30,023 bases of DNA from Clostridia bacterium. Its GTDB lineage: Bacteria; Aerophobota; Aerophobia; Aerophobales; AE-B3A. The DNA lies in contig WJOQ01000174.1 in NCBI GenBank assembly GCA_009618505.1, forward strand, positions 1-30,023, written 5' to 3'. Position 1 is the stretch's first letter; each line of letters opens with the position of its first letter. The position numbers and the translations under genes were made by a program. Of this stretch, positions 16,376 through 24,453 are shown one piece after another. A model generated the notes under the pieces. The model worked only from the letters and a program-made list of their open reading frames with translations, ran no database searches and was not told where the DNA came from.

Positions 16376-17437
16376 ATGAAGTTAAATTCATTACGAAAAG
16401 AAATTGATGACATTGACTCAAAATTGGTTCAACTATTGAATGAAAGGGCAAAGAGAGTTCTGGGGGTCGCCAGGATAAAGAAAAGAGAAAAAATGGAATA
16501 CTATTCCCCCGGAAGGGAAAGAAGTATTCTCAATAGATTAATTAAGGAAAATAAAGGTCCTTTATCTAATGAGAATCTTTCTGAAATTATTCGCTTTATT
16601 CTGAAGGTTTCTTTATCTTTAGAAAAAAAATTAAAAGTTGTCTATTTTGGCCCTCCTGCTACTTTTACTCATCTGGCGGCTATGCAGAGATTTGGCCAGG
16701 AGGTAAATCTAGTCCCGGCCAAGAGTATCGCTGAAATTTTTGCCAGGGTGGAGAAAAAACAAGCTGACTTTGGCGTAGTGCCGGTGGAAAATTCCACCGA
16801 GGGAGTAGTGAATTATACTTTAGATATGTTTCTTGACTCCAATCTGAAGATATGTGCTGAGGTAATTTTGGAGATTTACCACCATCTTTTGGGCAGGGGA
16901 GAGCTCAAAGAGGTAAAAAATGTCTATTCTCATTCTCAGGCTCTGGCTCAGTGCAGAAGTTGGCTAGAGGAGAATCTTCCCGAAGTGAGATTACTTGAGG
17001 TGGAAAGTACCGCCAAGGCTGCTCAACTGGCAGCTAAGGGAATGGGAGCGGCGGCTATCGCTTCTGATGTAGCTGCCAATCTTTACAAGCTTAATATTAT
17101 GGCTTCTCGCATCGAAGATTTATCTAATAACTACACAAGATTTTTAGTCATTGGGAGAGAATATAGCGAGAGAAGCGGTGAGGATAAAACATCTATTCTT
17201 TTCTCTATAAAAGATAGAGTAGGAGCACTTTATGATATGCTTTCTCCTTTTCGCACAAATGGAATTAATCTCACTAAGATAGAGTCCCGACCTACCAAAA
17301 GAAAAGCCTGGGAGTATGTTTTTTTTGTTGATTTTCTTGGTCACAAAGATGAAGAAGGTGTTAAAAAGGCTCTTTCCGAACTTGAGGAACAGTGTTTCTT
17401 TTTGAAAATATTAGGTTCATATCCGGTAGGAGGATAG
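16376..17437 (+). CDS. pheA: Bifunctional chorismate mutase/prephenate dehydratase (P-protein)
   Basis: Turns chorismate to prephenate and then phenylpyruvate, committing flux to phenylalanine. An AroQ-type helical mutase is at about 1-85 (LRKEIDDIDSKLVQLLNERAK). The dehydratase domain follows (about 88-265), with YFGPPATFTHLAA, PVENSTEGVVN and the NNYTRFLV segment holding the catalytic Thr-Arg-Phe. The C-terminal ACT domain (about 272-353) has GALYDML and the ESRP phenylalanine-binding motif, so feedback inhibition by Phe is expected. ATG 16376 has GAGAGG about 7 bases upstream. Length 353 is typical. The following DAHP synthase starts within 12 bases. Confidence 0.95.
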   Translation: MKLNSLRKEIDDIDSKLVQLLNERAKRVLGVARIKKREKMEYYSPGRERSILNRLIKENKGPLSNENLSEIIRFILKVSLSLEKKLKVVYFGPPATFTHLAAMQRFGQEVNLVPAKSIAEIFARVEKKQADFGVVPVENSTEGVVNYTLDMFLDSNLKICAEVILEIYHHLLGRGELKEVKNVYSHSQALAQCRSWLEENLPEVRLLEVESTAKAAQLAAKGMGAAAIASDVAANLYKLNIMASRIEDLSNNYTRFLVIGREYSERSGEDKTSILFSIKDRVGALYDMLSPFRTNGINLTKIESRPTKRKAWEYVFFVDFLGHKDEEGVKKALSELEEQCFFLKILGSYPVGG

Positions 17438-17448
17438 GGGGGAAGATG

Positions 17449-18462
17449 ATGGTTATTACTTTAAAACCAGGAACCACCGAGAAGGGGATCGAGCATGTAG
17501 TGGAAAGAATTAAGGAGTTGGGATTTACTCCTCACATCTCTCACGGCGAGGAGAGGGTCATAATTGGCGTCATCGGTGAAAATGCCATTAGGTCGCGTGA
17601 GATATTCGAGGCTATGTTTATTGTTGAATCTGTTATGCCCATTTCTCGACCCTACAAGCTAGTCAGTCGGGAATTTAAGGGAAAAGCTACGGTTGTTGAA
17701 GTGAAAGATGTAAAAGTGGGAGGAAATGAGGTGGTAGTAATGGCTGGCCCCTGTGCTGTGGAAAGCAGAGAGCAACTTTTGGAAATAGCCAGAGAGGTTA
17801 AAGAGGCAGGGGCGAAGATTCTGCGAGGCGGTGCTTTTAAACCGCGTACTTCTCCCTATTCTTTCCAGGGTTTAGGAGAAGAAGGCTTGAAGTATCTGGC
17901 TGAGGTGAGTAAAATTACCGAGCTTCCTGTTGTTACTGAGGCTATGGATTCCAGACAGGTAGAACTGGTAATTAAATATGCTGATATGGTTCAGGTGGGA
18001 GCACGTAATATGCAAAACTTTGACCTTTTAAAAGAAGTAGGGAGAAGCAGGAAGCCTGTGCTTCTTAAAAGAGGGATGGCTTCCACTCTGAAGGAATTTT
18101 TGATGTCAGCGGAATATATTTTATCCAGCGGTAATTACAATGTTATTCTTTGCGAAAGGGGTATCAGAACTTTTGAAGATGCTACTCGTTTTACTCTTGA
18201 TCTTTCCACTCTCTCTCTGATTAAGGAGCTGAGCCATCTTCCTGTTATTGCTGATCCCAGCCACGCTACAGGCAAAAGAAGTCTGGTTGCTTCTATGGCT
18301 AATGCGGCTATTGCTGCCGGTAGTGACGGTCTTATGATTGAGGTGCATTCCCGGCCAGAAGAAGCTTTGTCAGATGGTTTTCAGTCCTTAACACCGCCGG
18401 ATTTTGATAAGTTGATGAGGAGAATAAGGTCAATAGCTAAAGTTCTAGGGAGGAAGGTTTAA
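17449..18462 (+). CDS. aroF: 3-deoxy-7-phosphoheptulonate (DAHP) synthase, Thermotoga type with N-terminal regulatory domain
   Basis: Condenses phosphoenolpyruvate and erythrose 4-phosphate, the entry step of the aromatic pathway. Residues 1-75 form the ferredoxin-like regulatory domain of the type I-beta enzymes; the KDO8P-synthase-like barrel follows with GPCAVES and GGAFKPRTSPYSFQG. With ATG 17449, metal ligands fall at C102, H272, E298 and D309, the same numbers I recall for the Thermotoga maritima enzyme. This supports that start over 17446 or the longer frame from 17392. Its 337 residues match that enzyme. GGGGGGA lies 5 bases upstream. The regulatory domain suggests feedback by Tyr or Phe. 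The gene name is by function; aroG is equally used. Confidence 0.93.
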   Translation: MVITLKPGTTEKGIEHVVERIKELGFTPHISHGEERVIIGVIGENAIRSREIFEAMFIVESVMPISRPYKLVSREFKGKATVVEVKDVKVGGNEVVVMAGPCAVESREQLLEIAREVKEAGAKILRGGAFKPRTSPYSFQGLGEEGLKYLAEVSKITELPVVTEAMDSRQVELVIKYADMVQVGARNMQNFDLLKEVGRSRKPVLLKRGMASTLKEFLMSAEYILSSGNYNVILCERGIRTFEDATRFTLDLSTLSLIKELSHLPVIADPSHATGKRSLVASMANAAIAAGSDGLMIEVHSRPEEALSDGFQSLTPPDFDKLMRRIRSIAKVLGRKV

Positions 18463-18471
18463 GGCGGAAAA

Positions 18472-19767
18472 ATGAGTAGTCTTTTAACCATAACTCCAGC
18501 AAAGTCTCTCCAGGGTGAGATTTCTCTTCCCGGGGATAAATCAATTTCTCATCGAGCTATTATCCTTGCCTCTATTGCCAAAGGGATTTCAGTAGTTAGA
18601 GGATGGCAGAAGGGAAAAGATTGTATGGCTACTTTGAATATTTTAAGGATGATGGGTGTAAAGACAGAAGAGAAGGGGGACGATTTAATCATTCACGGAG
18701 AGGGAAAAGCCGGGCTTGAGGAGCCAGCGGATATCCTCGACTGTGAGAATTCAGGCACTACCATGCGGCTTTTAGCCGGACTTCTCTCTGCTCAAGGTTT
18801 TTACAGTGTTCTCAGCGGGGATTCTTCTTTGAGAAGGAGACCTATGAGAAGGGTGATTAGTCCGTTAGAAAGAATGGGAGCAAAGATATCTGGGCGGGAG
18901 AATGGCCAATTTCCTCCCTTAAGTATTATGGGGAGTAGTCTTAAGGGTATAGATTATTCCTTGCCCATTCCTTCTGCTCAAGTCAAGTCCTCTCTTCTTT
19001 TGGCCGCCCTTTATGCTAAGGGGACTACCTTAATAACTGAGCCTTATCGCTCGCGTGACCATACTGAGCTTATGCTCAAATTTCTGGGAGTAAACCTAGA
19101 AATTGATAATTTGACGCTGAAGGTTGAAGGTGGGGCATCACTGATAGGTAAGGAGATATCTGTTCCGGGTGATATTTCTGCTGCTGCTTTTTTCATAGGA
19201 GGAGGAGCGATTATCAAAGGCTCACAGGTAAAAATTTTGAATATAGGGCTTAACCCTACTCGGCGAGGTTTTATTGATGTTCTTCTTCAGATGGGGGCTG
19301 ATATTAGAGTTCTCAATTTAAGGGAAAAATGTGGAGAGGAGCTCGGTGATATAGAAATAAGAGGAGGAGCTACTCTGGAAGGGACTCTTATCCGGGGAGA
19401 GATGATTCCTCGAATCATTGATGAAATACCTATTTTGGCTGTGGTTGCTTGTTTTGCCAAAGGGAAGACAGTTATTAAGGATGCCGTCGAGCTCAGAGTT
19501 AAAGAGACAGACCGCATCAAAGCGATAGCTGCAGAGCTCCATAAGATGGGAGCTCAAACTGAAGAGAAGAGAGACGGCATCATTATTGAAGGCACGGGTA
19601 AATTAAAGGGTTGTCAGTGCCAGAGCTATAAAGACCATCGGATTGCCATGGCACTGATTATAGCTGGCTTAGCTGCCGAGGGAAAGACAGAAATAGTAGC
19701 TCCAGAATGTATCGAGACATCTTTTCCTGGCTTTGAGCATACTTTGAGGAAGGTAGTGAGAAACTAA
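18472..19767 (+). CDS. aroA: 5-enolpyruvylshikimate-3-phosphate (EPSP) synthase
   Basis: Transfers enolpyruvyl from PEP to shikimate 3-phosphate. It has two inverse domains, with LPGDKSISHRA (K23), NSGTTMRLLAG (N93-T97), SAQVKSSLLLA, DEIPILAV (catalytic Asp-Glu) and ELRVKETDRI. GDKS, SAQVK, RDHTE and NPTR agree with the motifs described for class II EPSP synthases, some of which tolerate glyphosate. The Gly of the NSGT loop is kept, so the motif alone does not prove tolerance. Length 431 is normal. It starts 9 bases after the DAHP synthase stop with a weak GGCGGA site, so it is likely coupled. Confidence 0.96.
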   Translation: MSSLLTITPAKSLQGEISLPGDKSISHRAIILASIAKGISVVRGWQKGKDCMATLNILRMMGVKTEEKGDDLIIHGEGKAGLEEPADILDCENSGTTMRLLAGLLSAQGFYSVLSGDSSLRRRPMRRVISPLERMGAKISGRENGQFPPLSIMGSSLKGIDYSLPIPSAQVKSSLLLAALYAKGTTLITEPYRSRDHTELMLKFLGVNLEIDNLTLKVEGGASLIGKEISVPGDISAAAFFIGGGAIIKGSQVKILNIGLNPTRRGFIDVLLQMGADIRVLNLREKCGEELGDIEIRGGATLEGTLIRGEMIPRIIDEIPILAVVACFAKGKTVIKDAVELRVKETDRIKAIAAELHKMGAQTEEKRDGIIIEGTGKLKGCQCQSYKDHRIAMALIIAGLAAEGKTEIVAPECIETSFPGFEHTLRKVVRN

Positions 19768-19809
19768 AGAGTTTCAAAAAGTGATAAAAGAGGAGAGGGA
19801 AGGGCTGAT

Positions 19810-20658
19810 ATGAGATTAATAGAAGAAATCAGTCAGATGAAGGATTATAGAAAGAAGATAAAGGCACCTCAGGTTGTTGGTTTTGTTCCCACTATGGGCG
19901 CCATACACCAGGGTCATCTTAGCTTGTTTAGAAAAGCACGTCAGCAGTGCGATAAGGTAGTGGTGAGTATATTTGTTAATCCTATTCAGTTTGGCAAGGG
20001 AGATGACTATCAGCGCTATCCGCGCAATCTATCAGAGGACATAAGTCTGAGCAGAAAAGAAGGTGTAGATGTGGTATTTGCTCCTCCTTCAAAAAAGATG
20101 TATCCTCAAGATTATTCTACTTTTATTCAAGTAGGAGGTGCTTTGTCTTCCACTCTGGAAGGGGCTTCTCGTTCCGGTCATTTCAAGGGTGTAGCCACTA
20201 TTCTTGTTAAGTTATTTAATATAGTTAAGCCTGACTTTAGTTATTTTGGAGAGAAAGATTATCAGCAGGTTTTAGTAGTAAGAAAAGTAGTAGAGGAGCT
20301 TAACCTGGATGCCCAAATTATTGCTCTCCCTACCATAAGGGAAAGAGATGGGGTGGCTCTCAGCTCACGAAATTTTTGCCTTAATAAGGAAGAAAGAAAA
20401 GCCGCTGCCATACTATATAAAGCACTAGAGAAGGCAAAACTCTGGATTGAGGAAGGGGAGAGGAATCCTTTTAGTATAGTCTCCAAAATAAAAGATTTAA
20501 TAAAAAAAGAGCCACTGGCCAAACTAGACTATGTGGCTGTAGTTAATCCAGAGACTTTGCAGAAAGTAGAAGATATAAAAGGAGAGGTTCTCATTTTTCT
20601 TGCCGTGAGTATAGGAAGTACTAGATTAATCGATAATATGAGGATTGGATATAAATAG
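19810..20658 (+). CDS. panC: Pantothenate synthetase (pantoate-beta-alanine ligase)
   Basis: ATP-dependent joining of pantoate and beta-alanine to form pantothenate, the coenzyme A precursor. The nucleotidyltransferase motif is PTMGAIHQGHL (27-37; H33 and H36). VSIFVNPIQFGKGDDYQRYPR, the KDYQQVLVVRKV helix and the SSRN (KMSK-like) loop follow. Its 282 residues are normal. The start has purine-rich GAGGGAAGGG upstream, 42 bases after aroA. panB and panD are not in the window, so only this step is tied to the aromatic genes. Confidence 0.96.
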   Translation: MRLIEEISQMKDYRKKIKAPQVVGFVPTMGAIHQGHLSLFRKARQQCDKVVVSIFVNPIQFGKGDDYQRYPRNLSEDISLSRKEGVDVVFAPPSKKMYPQDYSTFIQVGGALSSTLEGASRSGHFKGVATILVKLFNIVKPDFSYFGEKDYQQVLVVRKVVEELNLDAQIIALPTIRERDGVALSSRNFCLNKEERKAAAILYKALEKAKLWIEEGERNPFSIVSKIKDLIKKEPLAKLDYVAVVNPETLQKVEDIKGEVLIFLAVSIGSTRLIDNMRIGYK

Positions 20659-20693
20659 CGTGTACTGGATAGTAAGACAAAAAGCAAATAAAG

Positions 20694-20803
20694 ACATTGT
20701 ATTGGGTATATTGTATGTCGTATTGCGCAATACCGATCAGTCATAACGTATCTCATATCGTAGATCTTCTCATTTTGCTCTCTTCAAAAAGGATACGAGC
20801 AAC
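20694..20803 (+). repeat. Degenerate heptamer element C (panC-lpxB junction)
   Basis: From 20694 a run of 7-base units beginning with A continues for about ten units (ACATTGT ATTGGGT, then ATATTGT ATGTCGT, later ATAACGT ATCTCAT). A perfect 14-bp palindrome, GTATTGCGCAATAC, lies at 20720-20733. Near the right end GATACGAGCAAC (20792-20803) differs by one base from the right-arm core of elements A and B (GATACGAACAAC). It looks like a worn or mosaic member of the same family in the 165-base gap before lpxB. Confidence 0.7.
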
Positions 20804-20823
20804 AATCTTGAAGAAAGGTATCT

Positions 20824-21966
20824 GTGGTGTCGAAAAGAATAATGATATGTGCAGGTGAGGTTTCGGGTGACCTCCATGCGGCTAATTTGGTCCAGGCGGT
20901 AAAAAAACTTACTCCCGATATGGAATTCTTTGGAATCGGGGGGGAGAAAATGAAAGAGGCAGGGGTAAAAATAAGAGATAGAACTGTACATATGGGGACA
21001 GTAGGCGTTATTGAAGGAGCTAAGTATTATCCCTCTTTTTGGAAGATAAAGACAAGACTTAGCAAGGCCCTCGAGGAAGAGCACCCTGATTTAGTGATTT
21101 TGGTAGATAGCCGGGATTTTAATTTGAGAATTGCCAAAATAGCCAAAAAGCTAGGAATCTTGACTCTCTACTATATTGCTCCTCCTATCTGGGCCTGGAA
21201 CGACTGGCAAAGGAGGAGTATTTCTAGAGATATTGATAGATTCATTGCTATTTTTCCGTTCGAAGCTGAAGCCTATAAAAGAGCAGGGGCAAAGGTAGAT
21301 TTTGTCGGATATCCTCTGGTAGACTTGGTCAAACCAAGTATGAGTAAAGAAGAGGCTTTACAGAGGTTTAATATTAGGTCAGAGAGATTAATAGTTGGTC
21401 TTCTTCCTGGTAGTCGAAGACATGAGATACTAAAACTCCTGCCCCTTATGTTAAAGGTTGCCGTTAGATTAGACAAAGAGTTTAAGGGTATTCAATTTCT
21501 ACTTGCTGAAGTTTCCTCTCTTTTTCATAAAGAGATTGCCAGAATTGCCTCCGGGACTAGTCTATCTCTCAAGATTATCTCCAATAATACCTATGATGTA
21601 ATGAATGTTTCTGACTTACTTATTACTGCTTCAGGAACAGCCACTCTAGAGGCAACTCTTCTTAATACTCCTATGGTTGTTATTTACAAAACTTCTTTTA
21701 GCACCTGGTTGATAGGGAAAATCTTAATAAAATTGCCTTATATAGCTCTTCCTAATATCATTGCGCGAGAGGAAATCGTTCCCGAATTAATAGGCTTTAA
21801 GCTTACTGTGAAAAGATTAGCCAAAACAGCTCGGCAGTTACTGCAGAGAAAAGATAAGTTAGAGAAAATGAAAGTTAATCTGGAGAAAGTCGCTGAGAAG
21901 TTAGGCAAACTAGGAGCAATAGACCGAGCAGCTAAAATTGTGGTAGAGATGGTAAATAGTTCGTAG
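20824..21966 (+). CDS. lpxB: Lipid-A-disaccharide synthase (GT19)
   Basis: Joins UDP-diacylglucosamine and lipid X into the lipid A disaccharide at the inner membrane. N-terminal ICAGEVSGDLHAANL and GIGGEKM, central YIAPPIWAWNDWQ and VGYPLVD, GLLPGSRRHEI and ASGTATLEATLLNTPMVVIYK are all family motifs. Length 380 is normal. The start is GTG (20824, or the next GTG at 20827) with GAAAGG upstream. The stop codon TAG and the codon before it come from heptamer element D. It opens a set of envelope genes and implies a lipid A-bearing outer membrane. Confidence 0.95.
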   Translation: MVSKRIMICAGEVSGDLHAANLVQAVKKLTPDMEFFGIGGEKMKEAGVKIRDRTVHMGTVGVIEGAKYYPSFWKIKTRLSKALEEEHPDLVILVDSRDFNLRIAKIAKKLGILTLYYIAPPIWAWNDWQRRSISRDIDRFIAIFPFEAEAYKRAGAKVDFVGYPLVDLVKPSMSKEEALQRFNIRSERLIVGLLPGSRRHEILKLLPLMLKVAVRLDKEFKGIQFLLAEVSSLFHKEIARIASGTSLSLKIISNNTYDVMNVSDLLITASGTATLEATLLNTPMVVIYKTSFSTWLIGKILIKLPYIALPNIIAREEIVPELIGFKLTVKRLAKTARQLLQRKDKLEKMKVNLEKVAEKLGKLGAIDRAAKIVVEMVNSS

Positions 21967-22048
21967 TTCATTGTTCATAGTTCATCGATAAGAACAACGG
22001 ACAAGCAGAAGATTTTAGTCAATGAACAACGAACCATGAACGATGAAT
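21957..22048 (+). repeat. Heptamer inverted-repeat element D (lpxB-DUF362 junction)
   Basis: The left arm is four units, TAGTTCG TAGTTCA, then TTGTTCA TAGTTCA (21957-21984). The right arm (22021-22048) is AATGAAC AACGAAC, then CATGAAC GATGAAT, and pairs with the left. Spacing and layout match A and B although the unit sequence differs, which suggests the period and pairing are kept rather than the exact sequence. Its first units encode the last residues and TAG of lpxB. Confidence 0.88.
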
Positions 22049-22064
22049 AAAACGGGAGAATGAT

Positions 22065-23210
22065 TTGAGCGTTGTTTCGGTAGTGAAATGCAAGAGCTAC
22101 GGGCAAGAGAGAGTGGATAAAGCAGTCAAAGAGAGTCTTGCTCTAATAGGTGGCTTAGGTAAAATCGTAAAAGCTGGCCAGAGGGTTCTGCTTAAGGTGA
22201 ATATGCTAAATGCCGATCCACCAGAAAAAGCAGTGACTACTCATCCGGCTCTTCTCAGGTCAGTAATTAGAGCAGTTAAAGAGATTAAAGGGAAGGTCAT
22301 AGTGGGTGAGTCGTCCGGGGATGCCTATAAGGATATTGAGAAAGCCTGGCAGGTAACTGGCCTTAAAAAAGCAGCCGAAGAAGAAGGAGTAAAGGTCATT
22401 AACTTTCATAAAGTAGAAAAGATTGATAATTCCCAAAACAAGAAAGCACCTACTTTGTACCTGGCCAGAGAGGCCCTGGAGTCAGATGTAGTCATTTCTC
22501 TTCCCAAATTGAAGACCCACAACTTTACCCTCTTTTCCGGAGCGATTAAGAACTTATATGGCTGTATCCCTGGGTTTCATAAGAAGGAACTTCACCGCCT
22601 CTTTCCTCGGTCAGAGGACTTTGCTCAGTTAATGGTAGATATCTTCTCCGCAATTAACCCAGACCTGGCTATAATGGATGCAATTGTGGGGATGGAAGGT
22701 GACGGGCCAGCGGCTGGTCCTCCCCGCAAGATTGGGGTAGTTTTGGCCAGTCAGGATCTTGTAGCACTAGACGCAGTTGCCTCTCATATCATCGGTTATG
22801 CTCCTTTTGATATAGACATCACCAGAGTAGCTGCAGAAAGAGGCCTGGGAGAGGGGAAACTGGAGAAAATAGAAATTAAGGGTGTCCCTCTGAGTCAGGC
22901 CAAAATAGAGGGTTATCAGCTCGCTTCTAGTATTAACGTCCTGTTAAATAAAGTACCTGGCTTTGTTCTTTTTGCTTTCAAACATTTAGCCCCCTGGCTC
23001 TTAAAAATTAGACCTGTTATAGATAAAGATAGATGTACCGGGTGCGGGAAATGTATTGAACATTGTCCTACCGAGGCAATGAAGATGGAAAAAGGCTTTC
23101 CCATTATTGACAACAAGCAGTGCATTAGATGTTTTTGCTGCCAGGAGTTTTGCCTGCAAAGAGCAGTAGGGATTAAGTATAACTGGCTAGCCAGGAAATT
23201 TCAAATCTGA
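22065..23210 (+). CDS. DUF362 protein with C-terminal two-cluster ferredoxin domain
   Basis: The first 300 or so residues form a DUF362 domain (VVKCKSYGQERV, LLKVNMLNADPPEKAVTTHP, VVISLPKLKTHNFTLFSGAIKN, AIVGMEGDGPAAGPPRKIGVVLAS). The C-terminus has two CxxCxxCxxxC sets (CTGCGKCIEHCP and CIRCFCCQEFC) for two 4Fe-4S clusters; the second has an extra Cys and lacks the usual trailing Pro. The function of DUF362 proteins is largely unknown; the clusters suggest electron transfer in an anaerobic or low-oxygen cell. TTG 22065 has GGGAG 6 bases upstream. It sits between lpxB and an LpxB-like gene and 11 bases before the latter, so a link to envelope lipid chemistry is possible. Confidence 0.9.
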   Translation: MSVVSVVKCKSYGQERVDKAVKESLALIGGLGKIVKAGQRVLLKVNMLNADPPEKAVTTHPALLRSVIRAVKEIKGKVIVGESSGDAYKDIEKAWQVTGLKKAAEEEGVKVINFHKVEKIDNSQNKKAPTLYLAREALESDVVISLPKLKTHNFTLFSGAIKNLYGCIPGFHKKELHRLFPRSEDFAQLMVDIFSAINPDLAIMDAIVGMEGDGPAAGPPRKIGVVLASQDLVALDAVASHIIGYAPFDIDITRVAAERGLGEGKLEKIEIKGVPLSQAKIEGYQLASSINVLLNKVPGFVLFAFKHLAPWLLKIRPVIDKDRCTGCGKCIEHCPTEAMKMEKGFPIIDNKQCIRCFCCQEFCLQRAVGIKYNWLARKFQI

Positions 23211-23221
23211 GGTCTTTTCTG

Positions 23222-24448
23222 ATGTATATCTTTATGGTGACCAATAGTCCGGGTGAACTCCTTGGATGGGTAAGACCAGCAGCAGAAAAACTAAAGGAAA
23301 AACTGAAAGAAGCAATAATCACGGTAGTTATTCCTCCCTGCCAATATGCCAGCGGGACGGAAGACAAAGTAGCAGGGAAACTCGCAGCTGTGGACTATGT
23401 GGTGGGCCCATCTCAATACTTAAAGTATCTTTTTCTGGGCATTAGGCCTTCTTCCTTTCGCCAGGGAAGAAAGGGAGTCATTGTTTTCCTGGGAGGAGAC
23501 CCCTTTCATGCCGTAATTCTTGCCAGACGCCTGAAGCTACCTGCGGTAGCCTATATCCAGAAACTAAGATGGAAGAGGTATTTCAAGAAGTTTATGGTGC
23601 TCAATCAAGCGGTGAGAGAAAAGTTCATTACTCAGGGAGCTAAAGAAGAAAAGGTTGTGGCAGTGGGAGACTTAACCAAAGACAGCATTAAACTAAGGAT
23701 GTCTGCCAAAGAGACGCTAAGATATTGGGGGCTTGATTCTGAGCACTTCATCATTTCTTTTCTGCCTGGAAGCAGGTCCGAGGAGATAAGATATATGGCT
23801 CCTTTTTTCTTGAGAGTAGCTGAATTGATTAAAGAGGAGTTCTCTTTGAGCCAGTTTCTTTTGATTCTTTCTCCCTTTATTCCCAGAAAAGAATTGACTA
23901 TTGGAAACGAGAACAAAGTATTCCCAGGAGTAAAGGTTAAACTACAGCAAGAAAATAGTCAATGGAAATTAGTCACTGAATCTGGCTTGAAGGTTTTGTT
24001 AGTAGAGGAGAAGCGATACGAAGCTATAAATATCTCTCATCTGATTGTGACTATTCCTGGGACTAACACACTGGAATCCACCTATCTGGGAACCCCTATG
24101 GTAGTGACCATTCCCTTAAATAAGCCAGAGGCAATACCTCTTGATGGCCTGGTGGGATTAGTAGGTAGATTGCCATTCTTTGGTTCTTTTATTAAGAAAA
24201 GGGTAGTGAGAGGTTATAGCCGGCGCATCAAATTTACAGCTATACCTAACATAAGAGCAGATAGACAGATTGTACCGGAAATAATGGGAGTGATTGAGCC
24301 GGCTGATGCAGCTAAAGAGGTCACAGAGCTGTTAAGAAACCCCGAGCGGCTTACGAAAATGAAAGAAGAATTAAGAAATATAGACACAGCAGAAGGAGCC
24401 GCCGACAAAGTAGCCAATGTCATCTTCGAAGTAGGAGGAAAGAAATAA
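23222..24448 (+). CDS. LpxB-like (lipid-A-disaccharide synthase-related) glycosyltransferase
   Basis: A second, divergent GT19-like protein of 408 residues. It shares the GT-B layout with LpxB: N-terminal MVTNSPGELLGW, a central VFLGGDPFHAVILAR, FLPGSRSEEIR in place of LPGSRRHEI, and TIPGTNTLESTYLGTPMV in place of the ASGTATLEA motif. The lipid A-type WAW segment of true LpxB is missing, so the substrate is likely different. Start ATG 23222 follows the DUF362 gene by 11 bases with TGAGG upstream, and the GT4 gene follows by 5 bases, so it is mid-operon. I infer a role in an envelope glycolipid, not proven lipid A synthesis. Confidence 0.8.
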   Translation: MYIFMVTNSPGELLGWVRPAAEKLKEKLKEAIITVVIPPCQYASGTEDKVAGKLAAVDYVVGPSQYLKYLFLGIRPSSFRQGRKGVIVFLGGDPFHAVILARRLKLPAVAYIQKLRWKRYFKKFMVLNQAVREKFITQGAKEEKVVAVGDLTKDSIKLRMSAKETLRYWGLDSEHFIISFLPGSRSEEIRYMAPFFLRVAELIKEEFSLSQFLLILSPFIPRKELTIGNENKVFPGVKVKLQQENSQWKLVTESGLKVLLVEEKRYEAINISHLIVTIPGTNTLESTYLGTPMVVTIPLNKPEAIPLDGLVGLVGRLPFFGSFIKKRVVRGYSRRIKFTAIPNIRADRQIVPEIMGVIEPADAAKEVTELLRNPERLTKMKEELRNIDTAEGAADKVANVIFEVGGKK

Positions 24449-24453
24449 GGGAA

